64,000 nt of DNA from Candidatus Aalborgicola defluviihabitans (GTDB lineage Bacteria > Pseudomonadota > Gammaproteobacteria > Burkholderiales > Burkholderiaceae_C). The position numbers and the translations under genes were made by a program. The notes under the pieces are model-generated. The model saw only the letters and a program-made list of their open reading frames with translations, was not told where the DNA came from and did no database searches. Below are positions 17,266 through 25,663 of this stretch, piece by piece (the stretch's first letter is position 1; every line of letters begins with the position of its first letter). The stretch is taken from the NCBI GenBank assembly GCA_016705575.1, contig JADIXX010000005.1, forward strand, positions 1 to 64,000, written 5' to 3'.

Positions 17266-18381
17266 TCAGGCAAACACGCCGGCCGTGTCCTGCATGCGCG
17301 TCGACACTTCACCCAGGTGGTGCAGGGTGTCGCCAAAGGTCATTTCCATTTGCGTGAGCTTGCGGAAGTAGTGGCTGACGATGTATTCGTCGGTCACGCC
17401 TATGCCGCCATGCAGTTGCACGGCTTGCTGGCTGACATAGCGCATCGAGTTACCCAACTGGTATTTGGCGCGGGCCAGTGCAGCGCGGCGCTCGGCGGTG
17501 GGTGCGTTGAGCTTCAGGGACGCGTAGTAGCTCATGGATCGGGCCAGCTCCAGCTGCATCTTCATGTCAGCCATGCGGTGGCGCAGCGCCTGGAAGCTGC
17601 TGATCACCACACCAAACTGCTTGCGCGTGTTCATGTATTCGGCGGTAATGGCCAGAGTCTTGTCCATCACGCCCACGGCCTCGGCGCAGGTGGCGGCAAT
17701 GCCGATGTCCACTGCGTGTTCCAGCGCGGTCAAACCGTCTTGGGTGATCAGGGTGGCGGGGGCGTTCTTGAGCAGAACCTCGGCGGCGCGGCCGCCGTCC
17801 TGGGTGGTATAGCCACGGGTACTGACACCGGCGGACTGGCGCTCCACCAGGAACAGGGCCAACTGGCTGTTGATCTTGGCCGGCACGATGAAGGCATCGG
17901 CCTGGTCACCCGCAGGAACCAGGCTTTTGGCCGCATTGACCACATAGCCACCGGGAGCCTGGGTGGCTTTTGCTTCACACACGTCCAGTGCATAGCGGGC
18001 TGCGCGCTCCTGGTAGGCCAACACCACCAGCGCTTCGCCGCTGGCGACCTTTGGCAGCCAGGCGGCTTTGATGGCGGCGTCGGCGTAGCCGGCCAGCACG
18101 CCACCGGCCATCAGGCTTTGCGCCAGGGGTTCGAGCACAATGCCGCGCCCCAGCTCTTCCATCACCACCATGCCCTCAACCGGGCCCATGCCCAGTCCGC
18201 CATCGTCTTCCGGAACGTACAGGCCGCACAGGCCCAGCTCGGCCAGCTCGTTCCAGGCGGCGCGGTCAAAGCCGCCGGCTTTCTCGGCAGCACGGCGGCG
18301 CTCGAAGGTGTAGCCCTTGTCCACCCACTTGCGCACGGCGTCACCGAGTTGAACCTGGTCATCAGAAAAATCAAAATCCAT
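17266..18381 (-). CDS. Acyl-CoA dehydrogenase, PimD-like small subunit
   Basis: FAD-dependent acyl-CoA dehydrogenase-fold protein, 371 aa. It has the N-terminal helical domain, a middle beta domain that is divergent, and a C-terminal helical domain with NTRKQFGVVISSFQALRHRMAD and AVQLHGGIGVTDEYIVSHYFR. GGAGACAG precedes the ATG. Ten bases separate it from the larger paralogue at 18392, so the pair probably forms a heteromeric enzyme of the pimeloyl-CoA dehydrogenase type (PimC/PimD), acting on dicarboxylic or long-chain acyl-CoAs. Substrate is inferred from the pair only. Confidence 0.82.
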   Translation of the reverse strand: MDFDFSDDQVQLGDAVRKWVDKGYTFERRRAAEKAGGFDRAAWNELAELGLCGLYVPEDDGGLGMGPVEGMVVMEELGRGIVLEPLAQSLMAGGVLAGYADAAIKAAWLPKVASGEALVVLAYQERAARYALDVCEAKATQAPGGYVVNAAKSLVPAGDQADAFIVPAKINSQLALFLVERQSAGVSTRGYTTQDGGRAAEVLLKNAPATLITQDGLTALEHAVDIGIAATCAEAVGVMDKTLAITAEYMNTRKQFGVVISSFQALRHRMADMKMQLELARSMSYYASLKLNAPTAERRAALARAKYQLGNSMRYVSQQAVQLHGGIGVTDEYIVSHYFRKLTQMEMTFGDTLHHLGEVSTRMQDTAGVFA

Positions 18382-18391
18382 GTCTGTCTCC

Positions 18392-19618
18392 TTAGCCCAA
18401 GACTACTTGGGAAACGATGTTGCGTTGCACCTCGTTCGACCCACCGTAAATGGTGGTCTTGCGCAGGTTGAAGTAGGTGGACGCCAGGGGTGCGTTGCCC
18501 ACTTCGCCACCGGGGAAACCACCCAGGGCCCCTTCGGTAGCGTCGCCTTGCCAGCCTGCTTCCATGGCTTCGCGGATACGGGGCAGCGCAAAGGGGCCCG
18601 CGGCCAGCATCATCAGCTCGGAATAACGCTGCTGAATCTCGCTGCCGCGAATCTTCAACAGACCGGCAATATCGAGCGAATTTTTGCCGGATTTCTCGGC
18701 GGCCAGCACGCGCAACACCAGCATTTCCAGCGCCACCACGTCCACTTCCAGCTTGGCAATTTCGTCACGGAAGCGCGATGCGGCAGCGCCTCCGGTGGCG
18801 GGGTCCCACACGCCTTCGCGCTTGGCAATGCGCTTGAGGCGCTCCAGCTCGCGCTTGGCGCGGTTCACGTCGGCAATGTTGGTGCGCTCGTGGCTGAGCA
18901 GGTGCTTGGCGTAGGTCCAGCCCTTGTTCTCTTCGCCAATGAGGTTATTGGCCGGCACGACGACATTGTCAAAAAACACCTCGTTCACCTCGTGACCGCC
19001 GTCGAGCATGATGATGGGCCGCACGGTGATGCCGGGGCTCTTCATATCGATCAGCAGGAAGCTGATGCCGGTTTGCGGTTTGCCTTCGGTGCTGGTGCGC
19101 ACCAGGCAAAAAATCCACTCGCCGTATTGGCCCAGGGTGGTCCAGGTTTTTTGGCCATTGACAATAAATTTGTCGCCTTCGCGCACGGCGCGGGTTTTGA
19201 CTGAGGCCAGATCCGAGCCGGAACCGGGTTCGCTGTAGCCCTGGCTCCACCACACGTCACCGCTGGCAATGCCGGGCAGGAAGCGCTGCTGCTGTTCGGT
19301 GTTGCCAAAGGCCATGATCACGGGCGCCACCATCACTGGGCCAAAGGGAACGATGCGCGGTGCGCCGGCCAGGGCGCATTCTTCTTCAAACAGGTGTTTT
19401 TGGGTTGAATTCCAGCCCGGGCCGCCAAATTCTTTGGGCCACCCAAAGCCCAGCCAACCCTTTTTGCCCAGAATCTTGGCCCAGCGCTGCATATCGTCGC
19501 GGGTCAGTTCCAGGGCGTTGTGCACCTTGTGTGCAATGTCAGTGGGCAGATTTGCCCGCACCCAGGTGCGAATGTCTTCGCGAAATTGCTGCTCTTCAGG
19601 GGTAAATGCCAAGTCCAT
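18392..19618 (-). CDS. Acyl-CoA dehydrogenase, PimC-like large subunit
   Basis: A 408-aa acyl-CoA dehydrogenase. Family motifs are WWSQGYSEPGSGSDLASVKT (FAD and substrate binding), GQKTWTTLGQYGEWIFCLVR in the middle domain, and IYGGSNEVQRNIVSQVVLG at the C-terminus, which binds the FAD of the neighbouring subunit. The start at 19618 gives MDLAFTPEEQQFREDIRTWV, typical for the family. It is the first gene of a two-gene operon with the smaller paralogue. Role: first oxidation step in degradation of an acyl-CoA, perhaps dicarboxylic (inference from the PimC/PimD arrangement). Confidence 0.86.
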   Translation of the reverse strand: MDLAFTPEEQQFREDIRTWVRANLPTDIAHKVHNALELTRDDMQRWAKILGKKGWLGFGWPKEFGGPGWNSTQKHLFEEECALAGAPRIVPFGPVMVAPVIMAFGNTEQQQRFLPGIASGDVWWSQGYSEPGSGSDLASVKTRAVREGDKFIVNGQKTWTTLGQYGEWIFCLVRTSTEGKPQTGISFLLIDMKSPGITVRPIIMLDGGHEVNEVFFDNVVVPANNLIGEENKGWTYAKHLLSHERTNIADVNRAKRELERLKRIAKREGVWDPATGGAAASRFRDEIAKLEVDVVALEMLVLRVLAAEKSGKNSLDIAGLLKIRGSEIQQRYSELMMLAAGPFALPRIREAMEAGWQGDATEGALGGFPGGEVGNAPLASTYFNLRKTTIYGGSNEVQRNIVSQVVLG

Positions 19619-19665
19619 CTCATGTTCTCCAAGTAGACATATTTGTTTTTAGCACGGTCGTTCGA

Positions 19666-20397
19666 TTAAGCCTGTCCAGGTGGTGACACGCCCAACTCGG
19701 CGCACAGGCTGCGCACGGTGTGTTGTAGTTGCGCCAGCTCTTGTTCCAGTTGGGTCACGCGCTCGGTCAAGACCGCCACGGAGCCGGTCCCAGCGTACGC
19801 ACTGCCGCCCGGCGCTGCGATAGCCTCCAAATCGACCGGGCCGCACAGCAGGTGGGCCCAGCGCTGCTCACGGGCACCGGGGGCGCGTGGCAGCTTCACG
19901 ACCAGCGGGCCGCCCTTTTCGGCGGAGCGCTCCTGCATCTCATCCAGAAAGCCTTCTACCGAGGAAATGTCGGCAAAGCGGTACCAGCGTTCGGCGTTCA
20001 GGCGCAATTCGGCCGCCGTTTGCGGCCCGCGCAGCATCAACAGGCCCAGCAGTACAGCAGATTGTTCTGGTACGCCCACGCCGCGCTGAAAGTTGTGTTC
20101 ATAACGGGTCACGCGGCTGCCGCTGGATTCGCGCACCAGGTTCAGCGGTGTCAGGGCGCGCAGGGCGGTGGTGATTTCGGCTTCGGTCAACTCCATGACC
20201 GGGTCGCGGCTGCTCTTTTGGTTGCAGCCCAGCAGCAGGGTGTTGAGCGACAGCGGGTAGCTGTCGGGCACGGTGCGGGCCTTTTCCATCAGGGTGGCCA
20301 GCACGCGGGCCTCGATGGGTGAGGGGGGGGGGGCGGGATTTGGGATCGAGAGGTGGGCGAGGCAATCAATGGCGATTGGATGTGGAGGCGAACCCAT
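19666..20397 (-). CDS. YceH family protein (DUF480) with a poly-G tract in its 5' coding region
   Basis: A 243-aa cytosolic protein of the YceH/DUF480 family, with tandem winged-helix domains. Family motifs are PIEARVLATLMEKARTVPDS, YPLSLNTLLLGCNQKSSRDP and LMLRGPQTAAELRLNAER. A C-terminal coiled coil (LTERVTQLEQELAQLQHTV) follows. Function is not established. An 11-G homopolymer at 20323-20333 encodes the prolines just before PIEARVLAT, so slippage would shift the frame if the start is at 20397. The gene is divergent from purN, with 51 bp between the starts. Confidence 0.85.
   Translation of the reverse strand: MGSPPHPIAIDCLAHLSIPNPAPPPSPIEARVLATLMEKARTVPDSYPLSLNTLLLGCNQKSSRDPVMELTEAEITTALRALTPLNLVRESSGSRVTRYEHNFQRGVGVPEQSAVLLGLLMLRGPQTAAELRLNAERWYRFADISSVEGFLDEMQERSAEKGGPLVVKLPRAPGAREQRWAHLLCGPVDLEAIAAPGGSAYAGTGSVAVLTERVTQLEQELAQLQHTVRSLCAELGVSPPGQA
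20323..20333. repeat. Homopolymeric tract of 11 G
   Basis: Eleven consecutive G on the plus strand, interrupted from a further GGG only by one C. It lies in the first 30 codons of the YceH-family gene. Runs of this length are prone to slippage during replication and to miscounting in sequencing. Confidence 0.95.
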
Positions 20398-20405
20398 TGG
20401 GTGCC

Positions 20406-20421
20406 CGGGGGGACGCCCCCG
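20406..20421. other. GC-rich hairpin in the purN leader
   Basis: CGGGGG pairs with CCCCCG around a 4-base loop, 28 bp before the purN ATG and within the short divergent gap to the YceH gene. It could affect translation initiation of purN; no riboswitch class is recognised. Confidence 0.45.
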
Positions 20422-20448
20422 CCCGGCCCGGAGGCGAACACGAAACCA

Positions 20449-21039
20449 ATGAAAAACATCGTTATTTTGATCTCAGGCGGCGGCTCCAACATGGCGGCCA
20501 TCGTCAAGACCGCACAACGCGACGACTGGGCGGGCCGTTTGGGTGCCAAGGTGGCAGCGGTCATCAGTAACAAAGCCGATGCCAAGGGCCTGGTGTTTGC
20601 CCGTGAACACGGCATTGTTACCGAGGTGCTGGATCACAAGGCGTTTGCCTCGCGCGAAGCGTTTGATGCGGCGCTGGCCGCCGTGATTGACCGGTTCGAC
20701 CAGCCCGGTGCGCCCGCTTTGGTGGTGCTGGCGGGCTTTATGCGCATCTTGACCCCCGGTTTTGTGAACCGGTATGCCGGGCGCTTGGTGAATATCCACC
20801 CATCGCTGTTACCGGCTTTTGCCGGTCTTCACACGCACCAGCGGGCCATTGACGCTGGCTGCAAATTCGCTGGCGTGACCGTGCACCAGGTGACGCCTGA
20901 GCTGGACCACGGCCCCATCCTGGCGCAGGCGGTGGTGCCAGTGCTGCCCAGCGATACGGCCGACACGCTGGCGGCCCGCTTACTCACCCAAGAACACCTC
21001 ATTTACCCGCGTGCGATTGCGGATTTGCTACGGAAATAG
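20449..21039 (+). CDS. purN: Phosphoribosylglycinamide formyltransferase
   Basis: Third step of purine synthesis: transfers the formyl group from 10-formyl-THF to GAR, 196 aa, cytosolic. ILISGGGSNM at the N-terminus binds the substrate phosphate. Catalytic N115, H117 and D153 are seen in NIHPSLLPAF and ELDHGPILAQ. The ATG at 20449 fits the family N-terminus MKNIVILISGG. The last codons and the TAG stop (21037-21039) lie inside a copy of the 54-bp repeat, so the repeat defines the C-terminus. Confidence 0.95.
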   Translation: MKNIVILISGGGSNMAAIVKTAQRDDWAGRLGAKVAAVISNKADAKGLVFAREHGIVTEVLDHKAFASREAFDAALAAVIDRFDQPGAPALVVLAGFMRILTPGFVNRYAGRLVNIHPSLLPAFAGLHTHQRAIDAGCKFAGVTVHQVTPELDHGPILAQAVVPVLPSDTADTLAARLLTQEHLIYPRAIADLLRK

Positions 21040-21080
21040 TAGCTACATACGTATGTTTGATGAGGGCTGCTGTGAAGATC
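21027..21080 (+). repeat. 54-bp dispersed repeat overlapping the purN stop
   Basis: TAGCTACATACGTATGTTTGATGAGGGCT matches the repeat core in part (TAGC, ATACG, GAGGGCT at the same spacing as in the 56336 copy); the outer ends are more diverged. It contains the purN stop codon and forms the 5' leader of the nuclease gene. Confidence 0.65.
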
Positions 21081-21085
21081 AGACC

Positions 21086-21616
21086 GTGCTCTTGACGGGG
21101 TGGGTGCATTTTTTTGCGCTCCCGTTTCGGAGCTGGCTGGTTTTGTGTGTGGCGTTGCCGGTGTGCTTGCCTGCTTTTGCGGTGGGCTACCGCCCTACGT
21201 TCGCCGGGGTGGTGGACTACGTGGCGGATGGCGACACCCTGCACGTGATTCCAGCGCAGGGTGGCCAGCCGGTGAAGGTACGCATTCATGGCATTGATGC
21301 ACCGGAAATTTGCCAGTCTGGGGGCGCGTCCTCGCGCGCTGCATTGGCCCGGCGCGTGAAAGGGCAACAGGTTGTGGTTCACGCCAAATCCTACGACCAA
21401 TATGGCCGCACCATCGCCCGCGTCACACTGGGTGGCGAGGATATAGGAGAGTGGATGGTCAAACAGGGCAATGCCTGGGCCTACTACTACCGCGTCGGAT
21501 CCGGCCCCTACACTGCCTACCAACGCCAGGCCCAAGCCGCGCATCGGGGTGTGTTCGTCAGCGGCGACCCGATGGCACCCAGCCTGTTTCGCAGACAGCA
21601 CGGCTCTTGCCACTGA
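21086..21616 (+). CDS. Secreted thermonuclease-like (SNase-fold) nuclease
   Basis: A staphylococcal-nuclease-fold protein of about 176 aa. VADGDTLHVI and RIHGIDAPEICQ hold the calcium-binding aspartates and catalytic Arg/Glu region, and YDQYGRTIARVTL holds the second arginine. A hydrophobic signal segment (FRSWLVLCVALPVCLPAFA) targets it to the periplasm or outside. The start is uncertain: GTG 21086, GTG 21104 and ATG 21053 are all in frame. The ATG lies inside the 54-bp repeat, in a phase unlike that of other coding copies, so a downstream GTG is preferred. Confidence 0.8.
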   Translation: MLLTGWVHFFALPFRSWLVLCVALPVCLPAFAVGYRPTFAGVVDYVADGDTLHVIPAQGGQPVKVRIHGIDAPEICQSGGASSRAALARRVKGQQVVVHAKSYDQYGRTIARVTLGGEDIGEWMVKQGNAWAYYYRVGSGPYTAYQRQAQAAHRGVFVSGDPMAPSLFRRQHGSCH

Positions 21617-21923
21617 GTAGTTGCCATCCGCGTAGTCACTATAAAAAACGTAGCGTATTACGTATATTTCACGAGGGCATGTCTCGTTTTTGTCCTGAAT
21701 CTTTGTGAAGCGGACCTGTTGGCCAGTGGGGGTGAACCTGACCGTCAACGCTACAGTTGTCTCTGAGGGGCGTACCCGAACCAATTACGAGCCCTGTGGC
21801 GCATCAGCGCCCTGTCCGATATGCAGCGAGCAATTTGTTCTGCAGACCCAACCGCAAAACCACGCGAAGTGCCCAACCCGAAATATTGATTCAATTCGGG
21901 CATGGCCCCTTTATTCTTTATTC
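21617..21923. other. Intergenic region of 307 bp with one repeat and no clear gene
   Basis: The left part holds a 54-bp repeat copy (21638-21691). The remainder has short frames on both strands without recognisable family, start signal or codon pattern. CCCGAA...TTCGGG around 21877-21900 could form a weak hairpin near the end of the Spy/CpxP-like gene, but no T-run follows on its strand. It may be decayed coding sequence. Confidence 0.5.
21638..21691 (+). repeat. 54-bp dispersed repeat downstream of the nuclease gene
   Basis: ACTATAAAAAACGTAGCG at the left and TTTCACGAGGGCATG at the right align gap-free with the 56336 copy; the interior has TTACGTATA, as in the 37040 copy. The last dozen bases are diverged. 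Confidence 0.7.
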
Positions 21924-22478
21924 TCAAGTGCGCAGCAGGGGTGTCAGGAACTCTGCCATGCGCAGGTCTGCCATCGTCTTCTGATCGGCTTGTAGCGACT
22001 GGTAGAGCGAACGGCTGGCGGTTTCAATGTCTTCCAGCGCGGTCAGGCGGTTGCGGGTCCGGTCCACCGCTGTAGCAATGGGTTTTATTCCGCTGCCGAC
22101 GCTCTGTAGGGCTGTGGCAGTGACAGAGAGGGGTGCACGGTTGCGCAGACGCGTCTGATCGGCTTGCAGCGCCAGTACGCGGTCGGAAAAGCTCTGCCAT
22201 AGGGTGGCTTGGTCGGGCGTTAGATGCAGGTCAACCTGGAGGGTGCCGAGGCGGTATTCCAGTTGATCGCGGCTCATCATCTCTTGCGGTGCGTCGGATG
22301 GTGTTTTGTGGGTGCCGGCCTTCTCGCCGCTGTCGCAGCCCTTGGACTGGTCGCTGTGGCGTCCACCACCCATGCCACCACTGCCCCTGCCGCCACCAAA
22401 TTGGGCGTGCACGTCTGGCACCATCAACAGGGAAGACAAGACTGCACAGGCCAGGGGGACGGTCCAATAGGGTTTCAT
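21924..22478 (-). CDS. Spy/CpxP-like LTXXQ-motif periplasmic protein
   Basis: A 184-aa exported protein. The signal peptide begins MKPYWTVPLACAVLSSLLMV with cleavage after VHA. A Gly/Arg-rich stretch follows, then an all-helical domain with LHLTPDQATLWQSFSDRV, the LTXXQ motif of Spy and CpxP, and a second amphipathic helix near the end. Members are periplasmic chaperones or stress sensors; the metal or stress here is unknown. The ATG at 22478 is chosen because the signal peptide begins there. Confidence 0.75.
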   Translation of the reverse strand: MKPYWTVPLACAVLSSLLMVPDVHAQFGGGRGSGGMGGGRHSDQSKGCDSGEKAGTHKTPSDAPQEMMSRDQLEYRLGTLQVDLHLTPDQATLWQSFSDRVLALQADQTRLRNRAPLSVTATALQSVGSGIKPIATAVDRTRNRLTALEDIETASRSLYQSLQADQKTMADLRMAEFLTPLLRT

Positions 22479-22601
22479 GTTTGCGCAACGCTCCAATGGG
22501 ATTCAGGGAAGTGCTGCGACTATCGCTCTAGGGCGTGTCGTGCCGATGAAGGCAGGTAAACGTGCGGTAAACCTATGCCACTGCGTTGCCGACAGTGGGT
22601 G

Positions 22602-22862
22602 TCATGGCAGGAAAGCGGGGGTGTCGTCAGCGATTCGGGCAAACCGGGGCTGCGAAATTCCACCCACCACCACGGTTTCGTCAAACATGGCGGCAGGCCG
22701 CACCCACAGGCCTTGCTCGCCATACAGCGCACGGTACAGGGTCATGGGCTCCAGGGTTTCGCTGTGGCGCACGGTGTCCAGCACACGGTATCGATTGCCC
22801 TTGTAATGCTGGTACAGGCCGGGCGGAATCACCTTCAAAGGGGGTAGCAATGGATCGCTCAT
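22602..22862 (-). CDS. DUF1653 family protein
   Basis: An 86-aa protein of the small DUF1653 family, function unknown. The conserved pattern is visible as GLYQHYKGNRYRVLDTVRHS, MTLYRALYGEQGLWVRP and MFDETV. The ATG at 22862 gives the usual family length, and sequence upstream in the same frame is the antisense of the next gene. It is divergent from the RsmB-type methyltransferase with only 16 bp between the starts. Confidence 0.85.
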   Translation of the reverse strand: MSDPLLPPLKVIPPGLYQHYKGNRYRVLDTVRHSETLEPMTLYRALYGEQGLWVRPAAMFDETVVVGGISQPRFARIADDTPAFLP

Positions 22863-22878
22863 GGGACAATCGTAAGCT

Positions 22879-24150
22879 ATGCATCCAAAAGCTCTTTTAG
22901 ACGCCTGCGCCGAACTGGTCAGGCTCACCCTTAAATTCGACCACCCCGCCGATGCCATTGTTTCGCGCTTTTTCCGCGACAACCGGGGCCTGGGGCCGCG
23001 CGAGCGCGCCACCATGGCCGAGACGGTGTACACCGTGCTGCGCAAAAAGCTGCTGTTTGACCACCTGGCGCCCTCGGGCAGCGGCCCCAAAGAGCGTCGT
23101 CTGGCGATTCTGGGCTTTTACGGCCCGGGCGACTTTCTGCGCAGTGCGCTGACCGAGCAAGAAATCAACTGGCTGGACCAGTGTGAAAAAATCTCCCCAG
23201 CCGATTTGATGGACCGCCACCGCCACAACCTGCCCGAATGGCTGGTGCAGCCGCTCAAAGACCAGCTGGGTGACGAATTCTGGCCGTTGGTAGAAAACCT
23301 GAACAAAGGGGCCGGGCTGGACCTGCGCGTGAACACCTTCAAGGCCAAGCGCGCTGACGTGCAAAAGGCGCTGGCGCAATCGGGCATCAAGGCGGTCAAC
23401 ACGCCGTATTCGCCATGGGGTCTGCGCATTGCCGGCAAGCCCGCCCTCAACAAACACGAAGCGTTTATGCGCGGCGAGTTTGAGGTGCAGGACGAAGGCT
23501 CGCAACTGTTGTCCATGTTGCTCGACGCCAAGCGCGGCGAGATGGTGGTGGATTTTTGCGCAGGTGCCGGTGGCAAGACCCTGGCCATTGGCGCGGCCAT
23601 GCGCAGCACGGGGCGCCTGTACGCGTTTGACACCTCGGCACATCGGCTGGATGCGTTCAAGTCGCGGCTCAAGCGCAGCGGCCTGTCCAACGTGCACCCG
23701 GCAGCCATTGCCCATGAGCGCGACGACCGGGTCAAGCGCCTGACCGGCAAGATGGACCGCGTGTTGGTGGATGCGCCTTGCACGGGCTTGGGCACGCTGC
23801 GCCGCAACCCGGACCTGAAATGGCGCCAAAACTTGCAGGCGGTTGAAGAGATGGCGGTCAAGCAAGCGGCCATTTTGCAAAGCGCTTCGCGCATGCTCAA
23901 ATCTGGCGGGCGTTTGGTGTACGCCACCTGCAGCGTGTTGCCGCAGGAGAACGAGGCCATTGCGCATGCCTTCACGGCTGCCAATGCGGACTTTGTTCCG
24001 ATGGATGCTGGCGATGTGCTGACCGGGCTCAAGGTAGAACAGGCCGCCAGCCTGTGCAGCGGTGGCGAGAGTGGCCACCTCTACCTGCGCCTGTGGCCGC
24101 ACCGCCATGCCACGGATGGTTTTTTTGCCGCCGTCTGGGAAAAGAAGTAG
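22879..24150 (+). CDS. RsmB/NOP-family rRNA cytosine-C5 methyltransferase
   Basis: SAM-dependent m5C RNA methyltransferase, 423 aa. An N-terminal NusB-like or adaptor region precedes the Rossmann core. SAM motif I reads VVDFCAGAGGKTLAI, the motif IV cysteine lies in VDAPCTGLGTLRRNPDLKW, and the motif VI cysteine in VYATCSVLPQENE. Both cysteines needed for the family's mechanism are present. Target is probably 16S or 23S rRNA; the exact base is not deducible. Confidence 0.9.
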   Translation: MHPKALLDACAELVRLTLKFDHPADAIVSRFFRDNRGLGPRERATMAETVYTVLRKKLLFDHLAPSGSGPKERRLAILGFYGPGDFLRSALTEQEINWLDQCEKISPADLMDRHRHNLPEWLVQPLKDQLGDEFWPLVENLNKGAGLDLRVNTFKAKRADVQKALAQSGIKAVNTPYSPWGLRIAGKPALNKHEAFMRGEFEVQDEGSQLLSMLLDAKRGEMVVDFCAGAGGKTLAIGAAMRSTGRLYAFDTSAHRLDAFKSRLKRSGLSNVHPAAIAHERDDRVKRLTGKMDRVLVDAPCTGLGTLRRNPDLKWRQNLQAVEEMAVKQAAILQSASRMLKSGGRLVYATCSVLPQENEAIAHAFTAANADFVPMDAGDVLTGLKVEQAASLCSGGESGHLYLRLWPHRHATDGFFAAVWEKK

Positions 24151-24186
24151 CCCATCAATCTAACCTGCGATTCAGAGAGAAGTTTC

Positions 24187-25401
24187 ATGGTGTTTTCGGA
24201 CTCAAGTTTTTTCAATGCGGCCATCGATTGGCTGGCCTATGGCACGTGGCAATTGCACTGGTGGCAGATCATCCTGTTCACGCTGGCCATGACCCACATC
24301 ACCATGATCAGCGTGACCGTGTTCCTGCACCGCCACCAAGCGCACCGCGCCCTGGATCTGCACCCCATTGCCTCGCATTTTTTCCGTTTCTGGTTGTGGT
24401 TGACCACTGGCCAGGTGACCAAGGAATGGGCTGCCATCCACCGCAAGCACCACGCCAAATGCGAACAACCTGAAGACCCGCACAGCCCCCATGTGCATGG
24501 CATCAAAACAGTGCTGCTGCAAGGCTATGAGTTGTACCGCGCTGAGGCGAAAAACAAGGAAACCCTGGCGCGGTTTGGCCATGGCACACCCAATGATTGG
24601 CTGGAGCGCCATGTGTACACCCGCTATTCATGGATGGGTATGGTGCTGATGCTGGCCATTGACATACTGCTGTTTGGCGCAGCCGGTCTGGCGGTGTGGG
24701 CGGTACAAATGGCGTGGACACCGGTCATGGCGGCAGGCATCATCAACGGCGCGGCCCACTACTGGGGCTACCGCAACTTCGAGGCGCCGGATGCGTCAAC
24801 CAACCTCTCGCCTTGGGGCATTCTCATTGCCGGCGAAGAGCTGCACAACAACCACCATACCTACCCGACATCGGCCAAGCTTTCAGTCAAGTCGTATGAG
24901 TTTGACATTGGCTGGTTCTACATCCGTGCCTTGCAAATGTTGCGGTTGGCCCGGGTCAAGAAAACGCCGCCCAAGGCCGCTTTTGGTGCCGTGCGTGCCG
25001 TCGCGGACGAGAAGACTCTGGAAGCCCTGATTGCCAACCGCTACGAGTTGATGGCGCGCTATGCCAAGAGCATGCGTCAAACGGTGCGGCTGGAGATGGC
25101 CGCCATGCGCGAACGCAGTGCCGACGTGGCGGTGATTCGTGCTGCCAAGCGCTGGATGCACAGGGATGTAGAGAAGGTGCCCGCTGCGGTTGCAACCGAG
25201 CTGGCCAAGGCCCGTGCTGCATCGCCCATGTTGGACAAGATGGTCACTATGCGGGAAGAACTGCGCCAGATGTGGCTCAACACTTCGGTTTCGCGCGAGC
25301 AACTGGCCAACGATCTGCACGGCTGGTGCCTGCGCGCAGAAGCCAGCGGCATTGCCGCCTTGCACGACTTTTCGTTGAAGTTGCGCGCCGCACGGGTGTG
25401 A
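24187..25401 (+). CDS. Membrane fatty-acid (acyl) desaturase
   Basis: Di-iron acyl desaturase of the delta-9 type, 404 aa. Three histidine boxes are visible: HRHQAH (48-53), HRKHH (85-89) and HNNHH (220-224). Hydrophobic helices flank them (WQIILFTLAMTHITMISVTV, MVLMLAIDILLFGAAGLAVW). The C-terminal 120 residues form a charged helical extension beyond the catalytic core. It introduces double bonds into membrane lipids using oxygen. It ends in front of a bidirectional terminator shared with rpmG. Confidence 0.9.
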   Translation: MVFSDSSFFNAAIDWLAYGTWQLHWWQIILFTLAMTHITMISVTVFLHRHQAHRALDLHPIASHFFRFWLWLTTGQVTKEWAAIHRKHHAKCEQPEDPHSPHVHGIKTVLLQGYELYRAEAKNKETLARFGHGTPNDWLERHVYTRYSWMGMVLMLAIDILLFGAAGLAVWAVQMAWTPVMAAGIINGAAHYWGYRNFEAPDASTNLSPWGILIAGEELHNNHHTYPTSAKLSVKSYEFDIGWFYIRALQMLRLARVKKTPPKAAFGAVRAVADEKTLEALIANRYELMARYAKSMRQTVRLEMAAMRERSADVAVIRAAKRWMHRDVEKVPAAVATELAKARAASPMLDKMVTMREELRQMWLNTSVSREQLANDLHGWCLRAEASGIAALHDFSLKLRAARV

Positions 25402-25423
25402 ACCCTGCTCTAGGAGCGCGCAC

Positions 25424-25450
25424 AAAAAAGCCCGCATGTGCGGGCTTATT
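25424..25450. terminator. Bidirectional rho-independent terminator (desaturase / rpmG)
   Basis: A perfect 7-bp stem GCCCGCA/TGCGGGC with a 2-base loop. On the minus strand it is followed by TTTTTT, a strong terminator for the rpmB-rpmG operon. On the plus strand it is followed by TTATTGTT and serves the desaturase gene less strongly. Confidence 0.9.
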
Positions 25451-25472
25451 GTTGGAAAGTTTGATGAGGCCT

Positions 25473-25643
25473 TTATTTCAGCTTCATTTCCTTGTAGTCC
25501 ACATGCTTGCGAGCTTTGGGATCAAATTTCTTGATCAACATCTTTTCGGGCATGGTCTTCTTGTTCTTGCTCGTGGTGTAGAAGTGACCGGTGCCGGCAG
25601 TAGATTCCAGCTTGATTTTTTCGCGTCCGCCTTTGGTTGCCAT
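25473..25643 (-). CDS. rpmG: 50S ribosomal protein L33
   Basis: A 56-aa ribosomal protein reading MATKGGREKIKLESTAGTGH and ending in a basic tail before KEMKLK. It lacks the zinc cysteines, so it is the zinc-independent (C-minus) form. The start follows an AAGGAAC-type ribosome-binding site. It lies 56 bp after rpmB in the usual rpmB-rpmG operon, with a palindromic repeat in the gap and a strong terminator after it. Confidence 0.96.
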   Translation of the reverse strand: MATKGGREKIKLESTAGTGHFYTTSKNKKTMPEKMLIKKFDPKARKHVDYKEMKLK

Positions 25644-25663
25644 TTTGAAGTTCCTTTTAATCA

